Shown here in pieces: positions 49,882 through 62,218 of a stretch of 64,000 nucleotides of DNA. The notes below the pieces were generated by a model. That model ran no database searches and was not told the origin of the DNA. It saw nothing but the letters and a program-made list of their open reading frames with translations. The stretch is from Erythrophleum ivorense (taxonomy: Eukaryota; Streptophyta; Magnoliopsida; Fabales; Fabaceae), in contig JAIUCV010000001.1 of the NCBI GenBank assembly GCA_026724425.1, positions 19,397,875 through 19,461,874 of the forward strand, in the 5' to 3' direction. Numbering within the stretch: the stretch's first letter is position 1; every line of letters begins with the position of its first letter. Both the position numbers and the translations under genes were made by a program.

Positions 49882-52667
49882 TGTAACACCCAAAAAATTA
49901 ATTAAGGTGCTAATCATGGATTTGGGTTACTTAAGGATAATTAATATGGAATAATCGGGTAAGTTAAGCGAATGGAAATTTTGAAAGAGAAATTAATAAT
50001 ATGAGTTGAGAATTAATTGGGATAGAAACTCCATCTAGGCCTAAATTAATGTAGGAGATCATGATAAGAGACTAATGGATGCCCAATAAGCTAAGTGCAG
50101 ACTCAATTTGATTTAATGTGATGGAGGCCTAAGATCCACCTTGTATAAGTTCTTAGAAATGGCCCAATAAATATTATGCAGACCTAAAACAATGGAGTTC
50201 TTAAAACTAGGTCTAGCCCAATGAAATTCTGCAACCCAACACTTTAAAATTGGCCTAATAAAACTAAAATTTGAAACCCATTTGGAGTTGGATACTTGGA
50301 GCAGCCCATGACCCACCTTAGACCCAACTTAAACCTAACTAAAACCCTAAAAACTTCAGCCTCTTCCCCATTTTGCTGAAACACGCATCTCATTTTCGGA
50401 GGTTTGGAGGGAGGCTAGGGTTTGGGGCAAGAAATTCACCATTTCTCACTTCTAAACTCAAAATTAGCCAAGATAATAGTTATATAACTTAATCCCCTTC
50501 TCTTTCTCTTCATTTTGGCCTGGTTAGTTTTTCATTTAAAGTATTTTCACTTACACCCAAAATTTGAAACTTGCTATTTGATGCCTCCATGGTGAAAATT
50601 CGTAGGTTGAGACCAAGGGTGACTTTAGGTAAGTATAAACTCTTCTTTTTAAGGTATTTCTGCTGGTTTGAGACCTTAATGATTGGATTATAGTATAGGT
50701 ATTAATTTTGTACGAATTTGCTTAGAATTTTGGGTGAAATATTGAAGTTTCTGGTAGAAGACATTTCAATCCGCATTTGGGGACTTGTAGTGGCTAGGTA
50801 AGTATTCCCTAGGTAGTCATCAGCATTTTAAATTCTTTGGGTACTTATTGCTACTGTAAATGATGAATTAAAATAGTAATTCTCTGATGCTATGGTTATA
50901 GGGAGATTTTTGTACCATTAGTGGCTGTTGTAAATTATCTACAAGTGAGGTAACCGGGACTATATTAATTCCATGCATGTATATGTTTTAATTTCATATT
51001 TGTTGCACATGAATAATTTGAAATTCTGAATGAATTGGTTGGCTATCTATTGTATTGTGATTGGACCTTGTGAGTCCATAGTGGAGTGTGGTACGGCTAC
51101 CACCTGTGCACGTACTTCAATCGAGCACCGGGTTATGATCAAACCCCAGATGCACTAAGCCCTGGTTATGCTCAATAGGGAGTAGGTGCCGTTGGCCTTT
51201 AACATGTGAAAATATGATTGCTAGTATGGGATAGTAATTATGATAGCCTAATTGTTTCATTTACTGATATGACTGGTATGTTTTCTTATGCTTATATGAA
51301 ATCATGCATATATGTTAATTAAACTAGAATATATGATAGAATTGCTTTGGTTACTGAGATTCACATCTCACCCCGTTTCATAGGTTAAACATTTCAGGTG
51401 AAAGTTCTTCAGGTAAGGATAAGGGCAAGCAAGTAGATGAACATCCATGAGCTAAGGCCTGGTGTAGGGAGCTATACTTGGTCTGAGTAGAATAGAATAG
51501 ATGCTAATTTTGTTATCCTTTATATAGCATCATCATGGATCTATATTTCCAAGTGTAGGAGTTTATATTTTGATAACATGGAATGTAACCAATGAGAAAT
51601 AGGCTTCATACTAGTTGTTAGTGGATGTATGAGTTTATGACACTTATTATGCCTTGTAAACCTGCATTTTAATTGACTATTTGAGTAATGAAATCATGTG
51701 ATATATGGATTGTGGATTTGAGCTAGCAATGTATGAATTATTTGATGAAAATATGATTGAATGACCATTGTGAGAAATTTATATATCTACCGACATAAAA
51801 CCAATGAATGAGTAGGAGAATCCGTCTTTAATTGTGGGATAATGGTTAGGGCAAATTGGTTAAATAGATGCTATTAGAGTCTTATAACAAGTTTAAAAGT
51901 GGCCCTAGAGAACCCACTAAATAGAAAGTGGAGTGTAGGAGGCAAGGTTTTAAGAGTAGTAGGATCAGAAGGTATTTGGCCGCAGCCAAAAAATTGTTAG
52001 CCGTGGCTAATAGTGGCGAAGTTGCCTAGGGAGAGTACCAGAGAGCAATTCGCCGTGGCAAAATGTGAAAGGAAAAACTGTGAGTCGTCTAGAGGGTAAT
52101 TCGCTGTGGCTAAATAGGAATTGGCCCCGACAAACTTTTGTGAAAATGAGCCAGGCATTCCAGAGAGGAATTGGCCGCAGCGAAAGGAGGTATTGGCCGC
52201 GGCTAATAACGAGAGGTGAACGAGGTAGGTTCTAGGAGGCTTCTTCACCGCGATGCCATATAGGTTGGCCACGGTGAAATCAGTAACGAAGTAAGGAGTG
52301 AAACAGAGAGGAATTGGCCGTAGCTAAGGGGAAATTGGCCGCAGCAAATGTCCTGAAACACTTATAATAACCAAAAAATCTTGGTTTTTCATATAGTAAT
52401 CTCAAGAGATGTCTTAGGAACATTGGTGGAAGATTCTTGTAAGTTGAAATTAATCGATAATAGAATCAATGACTTATGAATGAATGTTTGTTTCCCTAAT
52501 GTATGTAAGTGCTTGTAATTATATGGTTGATGACTCTAATAACATTAAGATTCAAATTTCTCGCATTACTAAAATGTAAATAGTCTTAAAGTCATGTAAC
52601 CCTAGTTTATGGTTATTAATCACGTATTTAATCTTAATTACAATGACTAAAAGTTAGGGTCATCACA
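49882..52667. mobile_element. Family A solo LTR (2786 bp) with TSD AAAGG
   Basis: It starts TGTAACACCC and ends GTCATCACA, flanked by exact AAAGG (49877-49881 and 52668-52672). The interior resembles 1-2645 throughout on the same strand. There is no PBS, PPT or coding region. The palindrome array is at 51975-52350. The reverse reading (TGTGATGACC...GGGTGTTACA) is an equally valid LTR, so the strand is left open. Confidence 0.88.
51975..52350. repeat. Palindromic octamer array in family A
   Basis: About ten GCCGCGGC-like words: GCCGCAGC, GCCGTGGC, GCTGTGGC, GCCGCGGC, GCCACGGT, GCCGTAGC. Most are preceded by TTG or TTC and followed by AAA or TAA. All variation at the four central positions is C/T or G/A. 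Confidence 0.85.
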
Positions 52668-53148
52668 AAAGGAATATTAAGAATAGGAAATTTAAAAATT
52701 AAAAAAAAAAGTGGACGGGGCTTTGGAACAAGAAAAATGGACTATGTCAATGAGATTGATGTTTAAAATGAGATAATTTTAAAAAAAACAAGTATATTAA
52801 TTTTGTTATTCATTTATACATAGAATATTACTTTTTATAATAAATTTAAATTTTTTTGCATGATAAGAAATACAAAATAAATCATTTTACTAATAAGGAA
52901 GAATTTTTACAAAATTTGAATATTTTGTGATATATATTGTGGTTTGAATGTTATATGTAATGAAATGTTTAAATTTTATTAGTATTTGTTTGTTATTATA
53001 TATTATATTATATTTTTAATATATAAAATTAAATATTTATTTAGTTATTTACTTATTACTAGTTTAATCACAGTTAAACCAGTAAATCATAAACCAGTGT
53101 TTTCACTAGTTCAATGATCAGTTCTATTTTTAAAATATTGCATTTTCT

Positions 53149-54601
53149 CCATGTTTTTCTATTTTTTGTAGTTAATTTTAATTAAATTGACTTTTAGTCT
53201 TAACAGTAATGACATTTTTTACTTAGTTTAAGTGTCTTCATATCTTTTTTTCTTTTTAATTGGACTAATTAATTAATTTGTATTAGTCTCTAAATAGATG
53301 TCTAATTTTGATCTAAATAAAATCTAGTTAATTTCTTATCCCATTGTGAAAAGGAACCATCTTGCTATCTAGTCTAGTATGAACATAATCTTTTTAGTAT
53401 CTCATTCCATGTAAAGGGAATCTCGTAGGCATCTAGTTAGAATCCTCGGTTTAGTTTAAAAGGAATCTAGTCCTAATGTGAACAAAATCTAGATATCTTT
53501 CTAGTGTAAACATAATCATGGGGAATCTTTATCTAATGTGAATAGAACCAAAGGGATTCTTCAAATATTTCCTTTAATCTAACAACATATAGAACACTCA
53601 TAAATATTCCTAAATTATCCTTAATAAGTTCAATATATATATATATATAATTTTTAAGCAATTAGCACAAGAATCAATTAATTAGATAAAGCACATAAAT
53701 AATAAAAATCTAATTAACACATATCGTAGTTGTACAAGAGTTACCTTTCATAGCTACATAAAATCATTGTTTATAGGGAATTGACTCCATTGGAACTCCT
53801 ACATATTCTAATGTTTCCATCCACTTATTTGAAGAGATTCGCATAATGACAAGAATTGTAGTGTTTCTATTTTTAGTTATGTTAATTGAGTTTTTTTAGT
53901 TTGTTTATTTTGTGCTTGGCTTATGTTAATTTAATTTTTAATATGGCACCTTTTTTAATGCTTGTTGAGTTGGGGATTTCATTTTAGCTAATTGTCATTT
54001 AAGTAATCTTTATTTAGATTTTATTTATGCTAATTGGGTTAAATTTCATTTAGCATATTCTCTTTGTTTAAAGTTTTAAGGTCGAGGTAGAATTATGTTA
54101 AAGCTCTCTTGTCTATAATTGGCAATTCCAAAAGAGTTTTATGCATTATGTTACCAAGTTATTAAACCTATTCCAAATGAACAACCCTATAATTTTTCTC
54201 ATTATATGCCCTATACTCACCATCCAACACATTATCTTCACTGGCCACACCAATTGGTATTAAAGCCTCAACCATGAGAATCAAGTAAGAGCGACACAAG
54301 AAAAGAAAGTAGGAAAAGACCTTTAATCATGAACTCCCAATTTGAAAGTGGCCTAGGATTTGTCAGATTGTCTTTGTCCTTGTTTATACCTAGATCTATT
54401 ACTCTCTCTTATATATCTCATGTTTCTATGAAATAGAAAATCTAGAAAAAATTAACCCATATCCTTGATGAACCCGTCTTAAAGAAACTAATCCTCCAAT
54501 TTTTAGTCCATATGCCTTATACCACCAAAATAGAATAATCACCAAATCCACATGACAGATTATCTCCTCTAATAGACCTTTTATAAAAGAAATCATCTAA
54601 G
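53149..54601. other. AT-rich background sequence
   Basis: No gene or element ends are recognised. A short (TA)n run lies at 53633-53649. Loosely repeated phrases around 'aaggaatctagt..aatgtgaac' at 53330-53560 suggest an old degenerate tandem duplication. Confidence 0.4.
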
Positions 54602-57044
54602 GTACCTGACGATTGTATCAAGCAACCTTAAATAATTTTTTCTAGGTTGAAAAAGATTTGCAATATAGAGTGCAACCTAGATCGTTTCCCTCAAAAATAG
54701 ATTTCAATATTCAATTGAGCTTTCTAAGTGTAAAAGAACTCTAAAAACACCTAATTGAAGGGGGGGTTTTAATTGAATTTAACTAGCTAAAATTAGATAG
54801 AATTAAATTTCCTAACTACTAAATAAATTGCATGAATGAAGAAGCAACTAATGAACATGTGAATAGCTTTGGATTTATTCCTTGATATCTACTATCCTTA
54901 TCCTAATTCAATTATCATTGGTTTTGGTCTAAGAGTTTCTATTTGTCTTCATGGCAATTTATCTTGAGTTACCACACAAGATTCAAGAGACTAGTAATTT
55001 GATATTAATTGAGACCTCGACTCCACGTTAAATTACTCATTCTTGTGATTAAGATCTTTGAACACTTAAATTGAGGATTAATCAATTAATTAGCCTCTAA
55101 ATTTTGACCCTAAGATATTCAATTAACCAATTAAACTCTAAGGAAACCTTAATTCAAACATCAAGCACACAATTTTCTAATATGCATTTCATTAGACACC
55201 TTAATTGCATACATGAAAAATTGGAGGAAAATGATAAATTCAACACTTAAATCAATCCATTAATTATCAAATACTCTCCTAATTAATGTCTAACCAACCA
55301 TCAATTACAAATAACACCAATCCTAATTCATTACTAGCTTAATCAAGCAATTACATGAATAAGAAAAATGTTAGAAAGAAAGGAAATAAGATGCAGAAAT
55401 ATTAGCCAAAATCCCTTGCTGATTGTAACACCATCATTTCTATGTCATGCCCATCATGCCTTACATGCTCATATGAGGTATTGGGATAATAATGCGAGAT
55501 CTTTCTCATTGGATTCTTATACTTTCTTTACATTTTGGCATGGTTAAAAATTCACTTTAGTGTCACGTGGACCGAGTGAGCTCATTCTATGCATTCTCAT
55601 ATTTAATTGCACCATTACAACTCATTTCAATTCCAAAAACATGCTTTTAGCCCATGGAAACCAAAAAGTGGTATGAAACATGCATATTCATTTTCGGCCA
55701 GGCTTGGCCTCATTTCTGGGCAAAGTTTGGAAATTCATAACTAAATCCAGAAAAATTGAAAACATGTACTCTTGGTCATTCTGGAAATATTAGGATGTCT
55801 ACTTCATACTAAAAATAATTATAAGTCTTAAAATCCTACACAAAAAGTGTTTGACATGCGAAATCATCTGGAGGTCGGAGGGGTTCCTGATACTGTCACA
55901 GTTTATTGATATGGATTTCAAAAATGTCTAACTAATTCCACAAAATTCCAATGCTTTCAAATGATACCCCTATGGAAAGATGTGGATGTTAACTAGAGAG
56001 AAAAAATATCTTCAGATCAGTTCATCAAGCCAAACTCCCAAAAATCAATGGAACAGTACCTAGGGTCAGGCAAGATGACTGATACTGGGTAGAACCTTCA
56101 AAAATGCATATCTTCCTCTCTAGACTTCCAAATAATGTGTTTCCAGTTGCTACAAGTCACTGTGACCGTTTAGTTTCTGTCTATAAAATTTCGTAGCCAT
56201 TGGATCACGTTTGCCCCTCGGATGACACAATTCCACAACTGACCAAATGAACAGTGTTTATGAAAATTCGAATTTCTGATACCAACTTTGAAAAATCATA
56301 GAAAATTCTACAGACCTCCAAATGACCTGATCTTTAGCTTCCCAAAAAGCTCTAGATAAGATCTAGTCACATGCAAACTTTCATGGCAAGAAGAGGTCAT
56401 TTGGTCAGACGTGGATATTATGGGCAAATGGACCATTTTCTTGTGTTAAAAGGGGGCTATTGGGGTCCAACTTTGCTCCTCCTGCCTCTAAGACTCTATG
56501 AGCACGTGGGAAAACATCAACATAGGTTATTAAACATAACTCAAATGTCTAATAACCCAGATTTGTAAAACTCACTCTCCCACACTAACATATACACCCA
56601 TGTGGGTAATGCCAAGATTTTGCTATTCATAACAAAACTTGCTACATCATTCAAGATGGTTTTAATTCTCATACATATATGATAAATACATTCATTTACA
56701 AGTATTACATCATGTAAATCATTAATTTACATCCTTTAACATAACTACAAAATGGTGACCGCATGACTCTTTTACAATTTCTTGCCGTTTTCTCTAGCTT
56801 CAAGCTTGATAGCTCTCATCTTTTATCTCACTTGGTCCACCTAGCATGTTAGGATGGTGGAGAGGAGGAGTGAGATTCAAAGAATCTCAATAGCTCATCT
56901 CTCATTCAAACATACATAAAGCATGCAAACAAGTCTCACAATGTATGCATGGGCATATTAGCATGTGAAATCATAAGAAAAGCATTTTCAACATTTGAGT
57001 AAGCCATACATATCATACAAAGGTTTGCCAAGCTAATAGATTAG

Positions 57045-57215
57045 CCTCACCCATTCACTTGTGGATTTTGGACTTGCCTCACCCATTCTTTAAGAGGTCC
57101 TTAGACTCAACCCTTATTCTTGGGAGTCAACCTCACTTTTGGGAGACTCTTTACTTTGTCTCAACTAACTTTAGGGTTCTTGGCTCATCCTCACCATGGC
57201 TAAAGGATTGTTGGC
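57045..57215 (+). repeat. LTR minisatellite
   Basis: About five units with the GCCTCACCCA and GGGACTTTTGGCT-like words; same array as at 20285-20465. Confidence 0.75.
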
Positions 57216-57904
57216 TTTTCCATACTCAAGCAAACCAAAGCAATCATATAAAACATCATTGAAATTCATAAGGCATCATCATACTAGCATACTTCTCATG
57301 GTTCAAAACATACATACACACAAGCAAGACAAAGTAAGCACACATTTATGCATGAGAGAAGGTGGAGAGAGCTACCTTAGTGACTAATCACAAGCTTTCC
57401 TTTTCAATTTGTCTCCTCCCTTGTTGGTTTCACAATCACCTCTAGATGGGAGTACTTCTCTCGAGCCTAACTACACAAGAAGCATGAAATTAATTCTCTT
57501 AACACTTTATTCATGAAGAGAAACTAGGGTTTCTCTCTCTAGAATTCCACTAACTCTCCTTCCTCTCTCAAGCTCTCAAGAAAGAAAGCAAGAGGAAGAA
57601 GTAAGGATATGTGAGTCTTGGTCTTCTTCAAAAGGGTTTTCTACTCTCCCTCCTCTGAACCAAGCTCAAAACAGAGCTACTTTAACTACCAAAATCATAG
57701 GAAGAGAGGGCAAGGAGAGAAGAATAATATTCTAAGAGAAAAGCCATGCAAATCTTACCTTTTCTTGTTCTTCCTTCCTCCTCTAGGTTTCTCTCTCTCT
57801 CCTCTGCCCTTTTCTCTGTCTTAAAGGGAGCTTAAGTCGGTTACAAATAGAAAGGAGGGGTTGGGGTGTTTTAAAAAGTCAAATTCTCTTTTTTTACACT
57901 TTTC

Positions 57905-58130
57905 CAGACTAACCCTCGCTATAGCAAGTCATAACCCTAGTTATGGCGAGCTCGTACCAGTCCCAGACCCCTGCCTTTGCTACAGCGCGCTACGGCGAGC
58001 AATGCCCTGATTTTTGTATGGGGTGCCTGCACTCGCTATAGCTAGAAGCATTTTTTCTATAGCTATACTATTTCTCGCTATAGCGAATAGGTACATTCGC
58101 TATAACTAGGCTGTAGCTAGCAGACTTAGA
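57905..58130. repeat. Palindromic octamer array in family B
   Basis: Words such as GCTATAGC, GCTACAGC and GCTACGGC, beginning about 35 bp after the TTTTAAAAAG box. Mixed forms between GCCGCGGC and GCTATAGC are visible here. Confidence 0.85.
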
Positions 58131-58436
58131 AAATTTTCAGCCCTTTTTTTTCTTTTCTTTCTTTTTTCTGGTTGTTACACTGATCTTTATAGATTCAAGC
58201 TTTAATCTAAGGTTCCATCCTAGCTAGCCACAAGATTCAATTAAGCTCTCATTAAAGTGGAAAGTGATGGAGGAAAATGGATGAGAAGAGCCAGGGATGA
58301 TGGAGAGAATGAAAAGTGAATGGATGGATGATGAATTCTCCCTATGCTCTCCCTCCTTCCCTTATAAACTCATGCTTTTCATCTCATCTTTCCGTAATGA
58401 GAATATTCCATGTGGCTAATCCTCTGGTCAACCCCC

Positions 58437-61054
58437 TAACGGGTTGTGTCGCGTAACCTTCAAAATAAAACTAGGTTGGATTAAATTTTATAGTTAGTGG
58501 CACAACCTAAGTCATCTCCCTTGGAAATGGAATTCAATGTTTAATTGGGTTTTTAAGTGTTAAAAGATCCTAGAACTACCTAAATTAATGGGGGTTTTTG
58601 ATCTAATTAAACTAAGTAAAATGAAATTGAATTAAAATGACTAACTACCTAATTATATAAACTAATGAATTTATAATGGGCTTATGACTAGCTTTGGATT
58701 TGTCCCTTCATATCCATTATCCTTATCCTAATTCAATTGTCATTAATTCTAGTCTAAGAGTCTATAATTGTGTTCATAGCAAATGTATCTTAAGTTACCA
58801 AGCAAGAATCAAGAGATTAACAATCTAATGTTGAATTGAAACCTCAACCCTGCATCAAATCACTAACTCTTGTCATTAGGATCAATGAACACTTGAATTG
58901 AATGATTAATTGATCAATTAGCCTCTGAATTAACACCCTAGAAGATTCAATTAACCACTTAAACTCTAATGGATCCTTAAATTAGATAATTAAGCACACC
59001 AATTCTCACATGCATTTCATCAAACACCTTGATTGCATACATGAAAAATGGTAGAAAACTGAAAATCCAGCATTAAAATTAACCAATTAAACATCAATTG
59101 CTCTTCTAATTAGTGTCTAACCAGCTACTAATCATAAACTATATTAATTCCAGTCAATTACAAGTTTAACCAAACAAGTTTAAGAACAAAAATCAATGTA
59201 AAAAGAGAGAAAAGAAAATAGAAAGCTTAGCCAAAATCCCTTGCTATTCCATAGACTCAAGCTTCAACCAAGGACCTTCTTCCAAGCTAATCACAAATGG
59301 AGTTTTAATGCTTCATTGGATGGAAGGAGATGGAGGAAATAAAGTGAGGAATGAATATGGCGTGGTGTGTTTATTCGATGAAAATGTGTCGATGAATTAA
59401 CGTGATTAATGGCCCTTCTAACGTGCCTCTAATTTGTTCTTCACGTGCTGCTCTTTAATGAATCACATGCAGCCTCCTATGTGAGCTTCTTATTCCCTTG
59501 CCTATGCTTTCTTTTCTTTTATAATATTCCACATACTCAGCTTCTCCTTTTTGTGTGTCACACTCTGCTCGTTAAAACTTACATGTTTTCTTCATCACAA
59601 TAACGTGTTCTACACAGTTAGCTCCCTTGCTTTTTCCTAAAACTGCAGCTTGCTCATTCCTTTCCTTCTCCTTCACCACGTAGCTTCCTTTATTTTCGCT
59701 ACTGCCCTATTTGTTTTGGACATCATTCTTCCACATTAACTTTTGTGTGTGTCTCTTCTTCAGCTCCTTGCTTTGCCTTTTCATTAAAAGAAACTTATAG
59801 CTTAAGTGAGAGCTGCCTAGGTTAATTCCCCTATGCTTCTTTCCCATCGTGCTTTCTTTGCGCTTTGATGTTAATCCTTTTCACCACGTGTGCAGCTAGT
59901 GCTTCCTCTCGAATCCATGTATGAGTGAGCTCTATTTTGAGCTTTCTTCTCCTTTAGTATTCACATGCTCTCTACATTCTTTTCCTTCCCTGCATATCTC
60001 TTTCCATCTTCTTTTGTTCACAAGCTTCTTCTCTACGTGAGCTGCCTTCTTCTTCTTGCTTCATGCACCCAAGCTCAAGTTTTCTTCTTCTTTTGTGTTG
60101 ATCAATGTTTGTTCCAGCCATGTTCAACTCGTGCCAATCTCCACACCATTACATGTAAAACCTGAGCCTTTGTTAGACCACGTGAATCTCCCTGTATGTG
60201 CTTCTCTCGAGTTCTTGCTAAATGGATGCGATTCCACGTCAGCTCCCTCAGAAAAGACATGCTCTATTTCACATTCTATGCGTTGCTTGCTTGGTCAGCC
60301 TCTAGCTCATCTTCCTTCATTCACTTTCATACCCAACCCATGGATCTTTCTTAGTGTCGTCTCCATCGTGCAGCCACTTTCATGTATAATTTTGACGTAC
60401 AAATCTACATGTCTATTAATGTGAGGCTACTTTGGTGTGTTTGCTCTGCTCCCAACCATGTAAACCTAGCTTTTTCATTTAACTCAGCTCATTCAAATCG
60501 TGATAATGGTAAACCCATATCTCATTTAACTCGTGGCATTCCTTCTCTCCACTTAAGCTCAAAACTTTCTTGCTTCATTCTGCCTATAGTAGCTTCATAT
60601 TTCATTTCCCACGTGACTTCCTTAACCAGCTTCTTTAAAACCTTCTCTTCCTACGTAATGAACTTGAATGTGCATCTCAATCCAAAAGTCCATGGTTTGG
60701 TGAAGCTATTGCATATATGATTTGCATGTATGGAGTGTGAATGTAAATCTCCTTAGCCAATTTCTTCAAAATTAAAACTTCCCATTCATGTTCTGATTAA
60801 TCTCCACCATTAGAAATTTAATTGCCCATAAAAACTCTACAAAAATAATAGATAAAAAATCAAATAAGACTATTTACAAAAATTATTTAAGATATAATTG
60901 AGCATTAAAAACCAATAATTTGTAAATTAATTCCTATAATGTAGAACATGGCTAATTAAAATCAAATTCCACTCAATTACATCCATTAGGCCATATTTAA
61001 TTATTAAAGTACTAAAATTAGAAGGATTCATGTATATAAAACTAGCATTCATCA
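58437..61054 (-). mobile_element. Athila-like solo LTR, reverse (2618 bp), probable TSD CCCCC
   Basis: It reads as the reverse complement of the 32853-35394 LTR in consistent order. Near 58440-58560 are the GTCGCG, 'aaaataaaact' and 'ttagtggcacaacct' blocks, and near 60820-61054 the opposite end finishing ATCA. It is flanked by CCCCC on both sides (58432-58436, 61055-61059), which is weak because it is a homopolymer. The ORFs at 59965-60165, 60056-60424 and 60382-60720 are LTR sequence read in a chance frame. It is nested in the outer Athila-like LTR. Confidence 0.8.
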
Positions 61055-61900
61055 CCCCCATAACCTAAGAGTGAGTGAAGTATGTTCAATGGATCCCTCT
61101 TCTCGTGGCTACATGTATGAGTGTATGGTGTTTTAATGAACATAAAACATGGAGCCTCCTTCTTCCATCCCATGGCTTATGTGTGATTCCATGCATTTCC
61201 TATCCTGAACCCGTGAGTGTGGAGGAGGGAAGTGAGTTAGGCATGTGTGTTTCTGGTGGTACATGTAAGAGCTCTATGCGTTATCATTGCATGTGTTATT
61301 CTCATGTTGAATGAAGATGGAATGAGTAAGTGTTTTGCTAAGCTTCCATGTGCTTCTGTCCATGCCTTGAGTGTGTGTTGTGTTTACATGGAGGAAGCTT
61401 AATGATTGATGCCATGGCCTGCATGTGTGAATTTGTGTGAACATACGTGGAGTGTACTGTGGCTTCCACATAAACTCACGTACGTGTATAAATGTAAGAG
61501 AGAGTGTGATGCCTTCTCATGTGTGATTAGGAGCCCGTGAAGTGAGTAAATTTGCACCTTATGTGTGTTAACTGATGCATTAAAATTGTAACAATTATTT
61601 CCTCCTTGATATTGCACACTTGAAGCTCTATTTCTTCTCCAATTCAATTTCTCATTCAAGCTCCAATTGCCCATTAAAAAGTCTACAAAAATAATATACA
61701 ACATTCAATAGGAAAAATTCATAAAATTATTTAAAAAAAATTTATGCATTAAAAATCTAAAATTTTGCAAATTAATTCCTAAAGTGCAATAATGGCCAAT
61801 AAAATCAAATTTCATTCAATTAAATCCTTTAAGTAATAATTCATCCTCAAAAAGTCTAAATTCAAGGAAATAATATATATAAATGATGTTTACCAGTACC

Positions 61901-62218
61901 TAATTGGATCTGTGTGCATTGCAATCAACCAGAGCTAAATAATATGTTACTCTTGAGGTCTTTTTAGATCTTATTCCTTACTGGCATCATGAGGGCTATG
62001 CTCATCTTCATGTCAGTGCTATCAAACTCATTCTCACCCTTTGTGGCAAAAAAAGAATTGCAACCATCATTAGAATATCACTTCTTTATACTAATTAAGT
62101 ATTTATACAAAGTTTCATGATGCATGGATTGGCACAGTTCATATTATTGTCCCTCGAAAGCTTTAAAGAATGAGTGATAAGACAATAAAGATAGTTTTTA
62201 AGAAACCAAAATTAAAAG
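61901..62218. other. Unassigned spacer
   Basis: This lies between the outer Athila-like LTR and a reverse C copy. It joins to the sequence left of 54602 once the LTR is removed. No coding frame or repeat terminus is recognised. Confidence 0.4.

Larger units (their letters stand above)
49335..53139. mobile_element. Non-autonomous TIR transposon, Mutator-like, split by a solo LTR
   Basis: An exact 9-bp duplication GCATTTTCT flanks it (49326-49334 and 53140-53148), the length typical of Mutator-like elements. The terminal about 60 bp are imperfect inverted repeats. The left end reads TACTGTTCAAAATTTT and then words with ACTAGTGAACTG. The right end, read in reverse, has AATATTTTAAAA, then ACTGATCATTGAACTAGTGA. 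Sub-terminal repeats of ACCAGT/AACCAGTAAAAACC words are visible on both sides. Removing the solo LTR and its TSD leaves about 1.0 kb, too short for a transposase. Confidence 0.7.
55424..58179 (+). mobile_element. Family B solo LTR (2756 bp) with TSD CTGAT
   Basis: It starts TGTAACACC and ends GTTGTTACA, flanked by exact CTGAT (55419-55423 and 58180-58184). Internal order equals 18616-21526: minisatellite 57045-57215, TTTTAAAAAG box near 57872, palindrome array 57905-58130 and a closing pyrimidine tract. It has no coding capacity. Confidence 0.9.
54607..61895 (-). mobile_element. Outer Athila-like solo LTR, reverse, split twice, TSD GTACC
   Basis: Read on the minus strand it starts TGGTAAACATC and ends in a degenerate form of the CTCTCA terminus of the 32853 element's LTR. 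The shared blocks, such as 'tgtgccacta' type text and 'ggaattcaatgt', lie in the expected reverse order. An exact GTACC duplication is present at 54602-54606 and 61896-61900. Exposed parts are 54607-55423, 58185-58436 and 61060-61895, about 1.9 kb in all, shorter than the complete LTR and more diverged. The ORFs at 61075-61314 and 61399-61704 fall in this LTR and are not genes. Confidence 0.78.

Noticed and set aside
60056..60424. 122-codon ORF as a gene
   Set aside because: It lies inside a reverse Athila-like LTR. The matching region of the intact LTRs shows only similar chance frames (for example 40243-40602).
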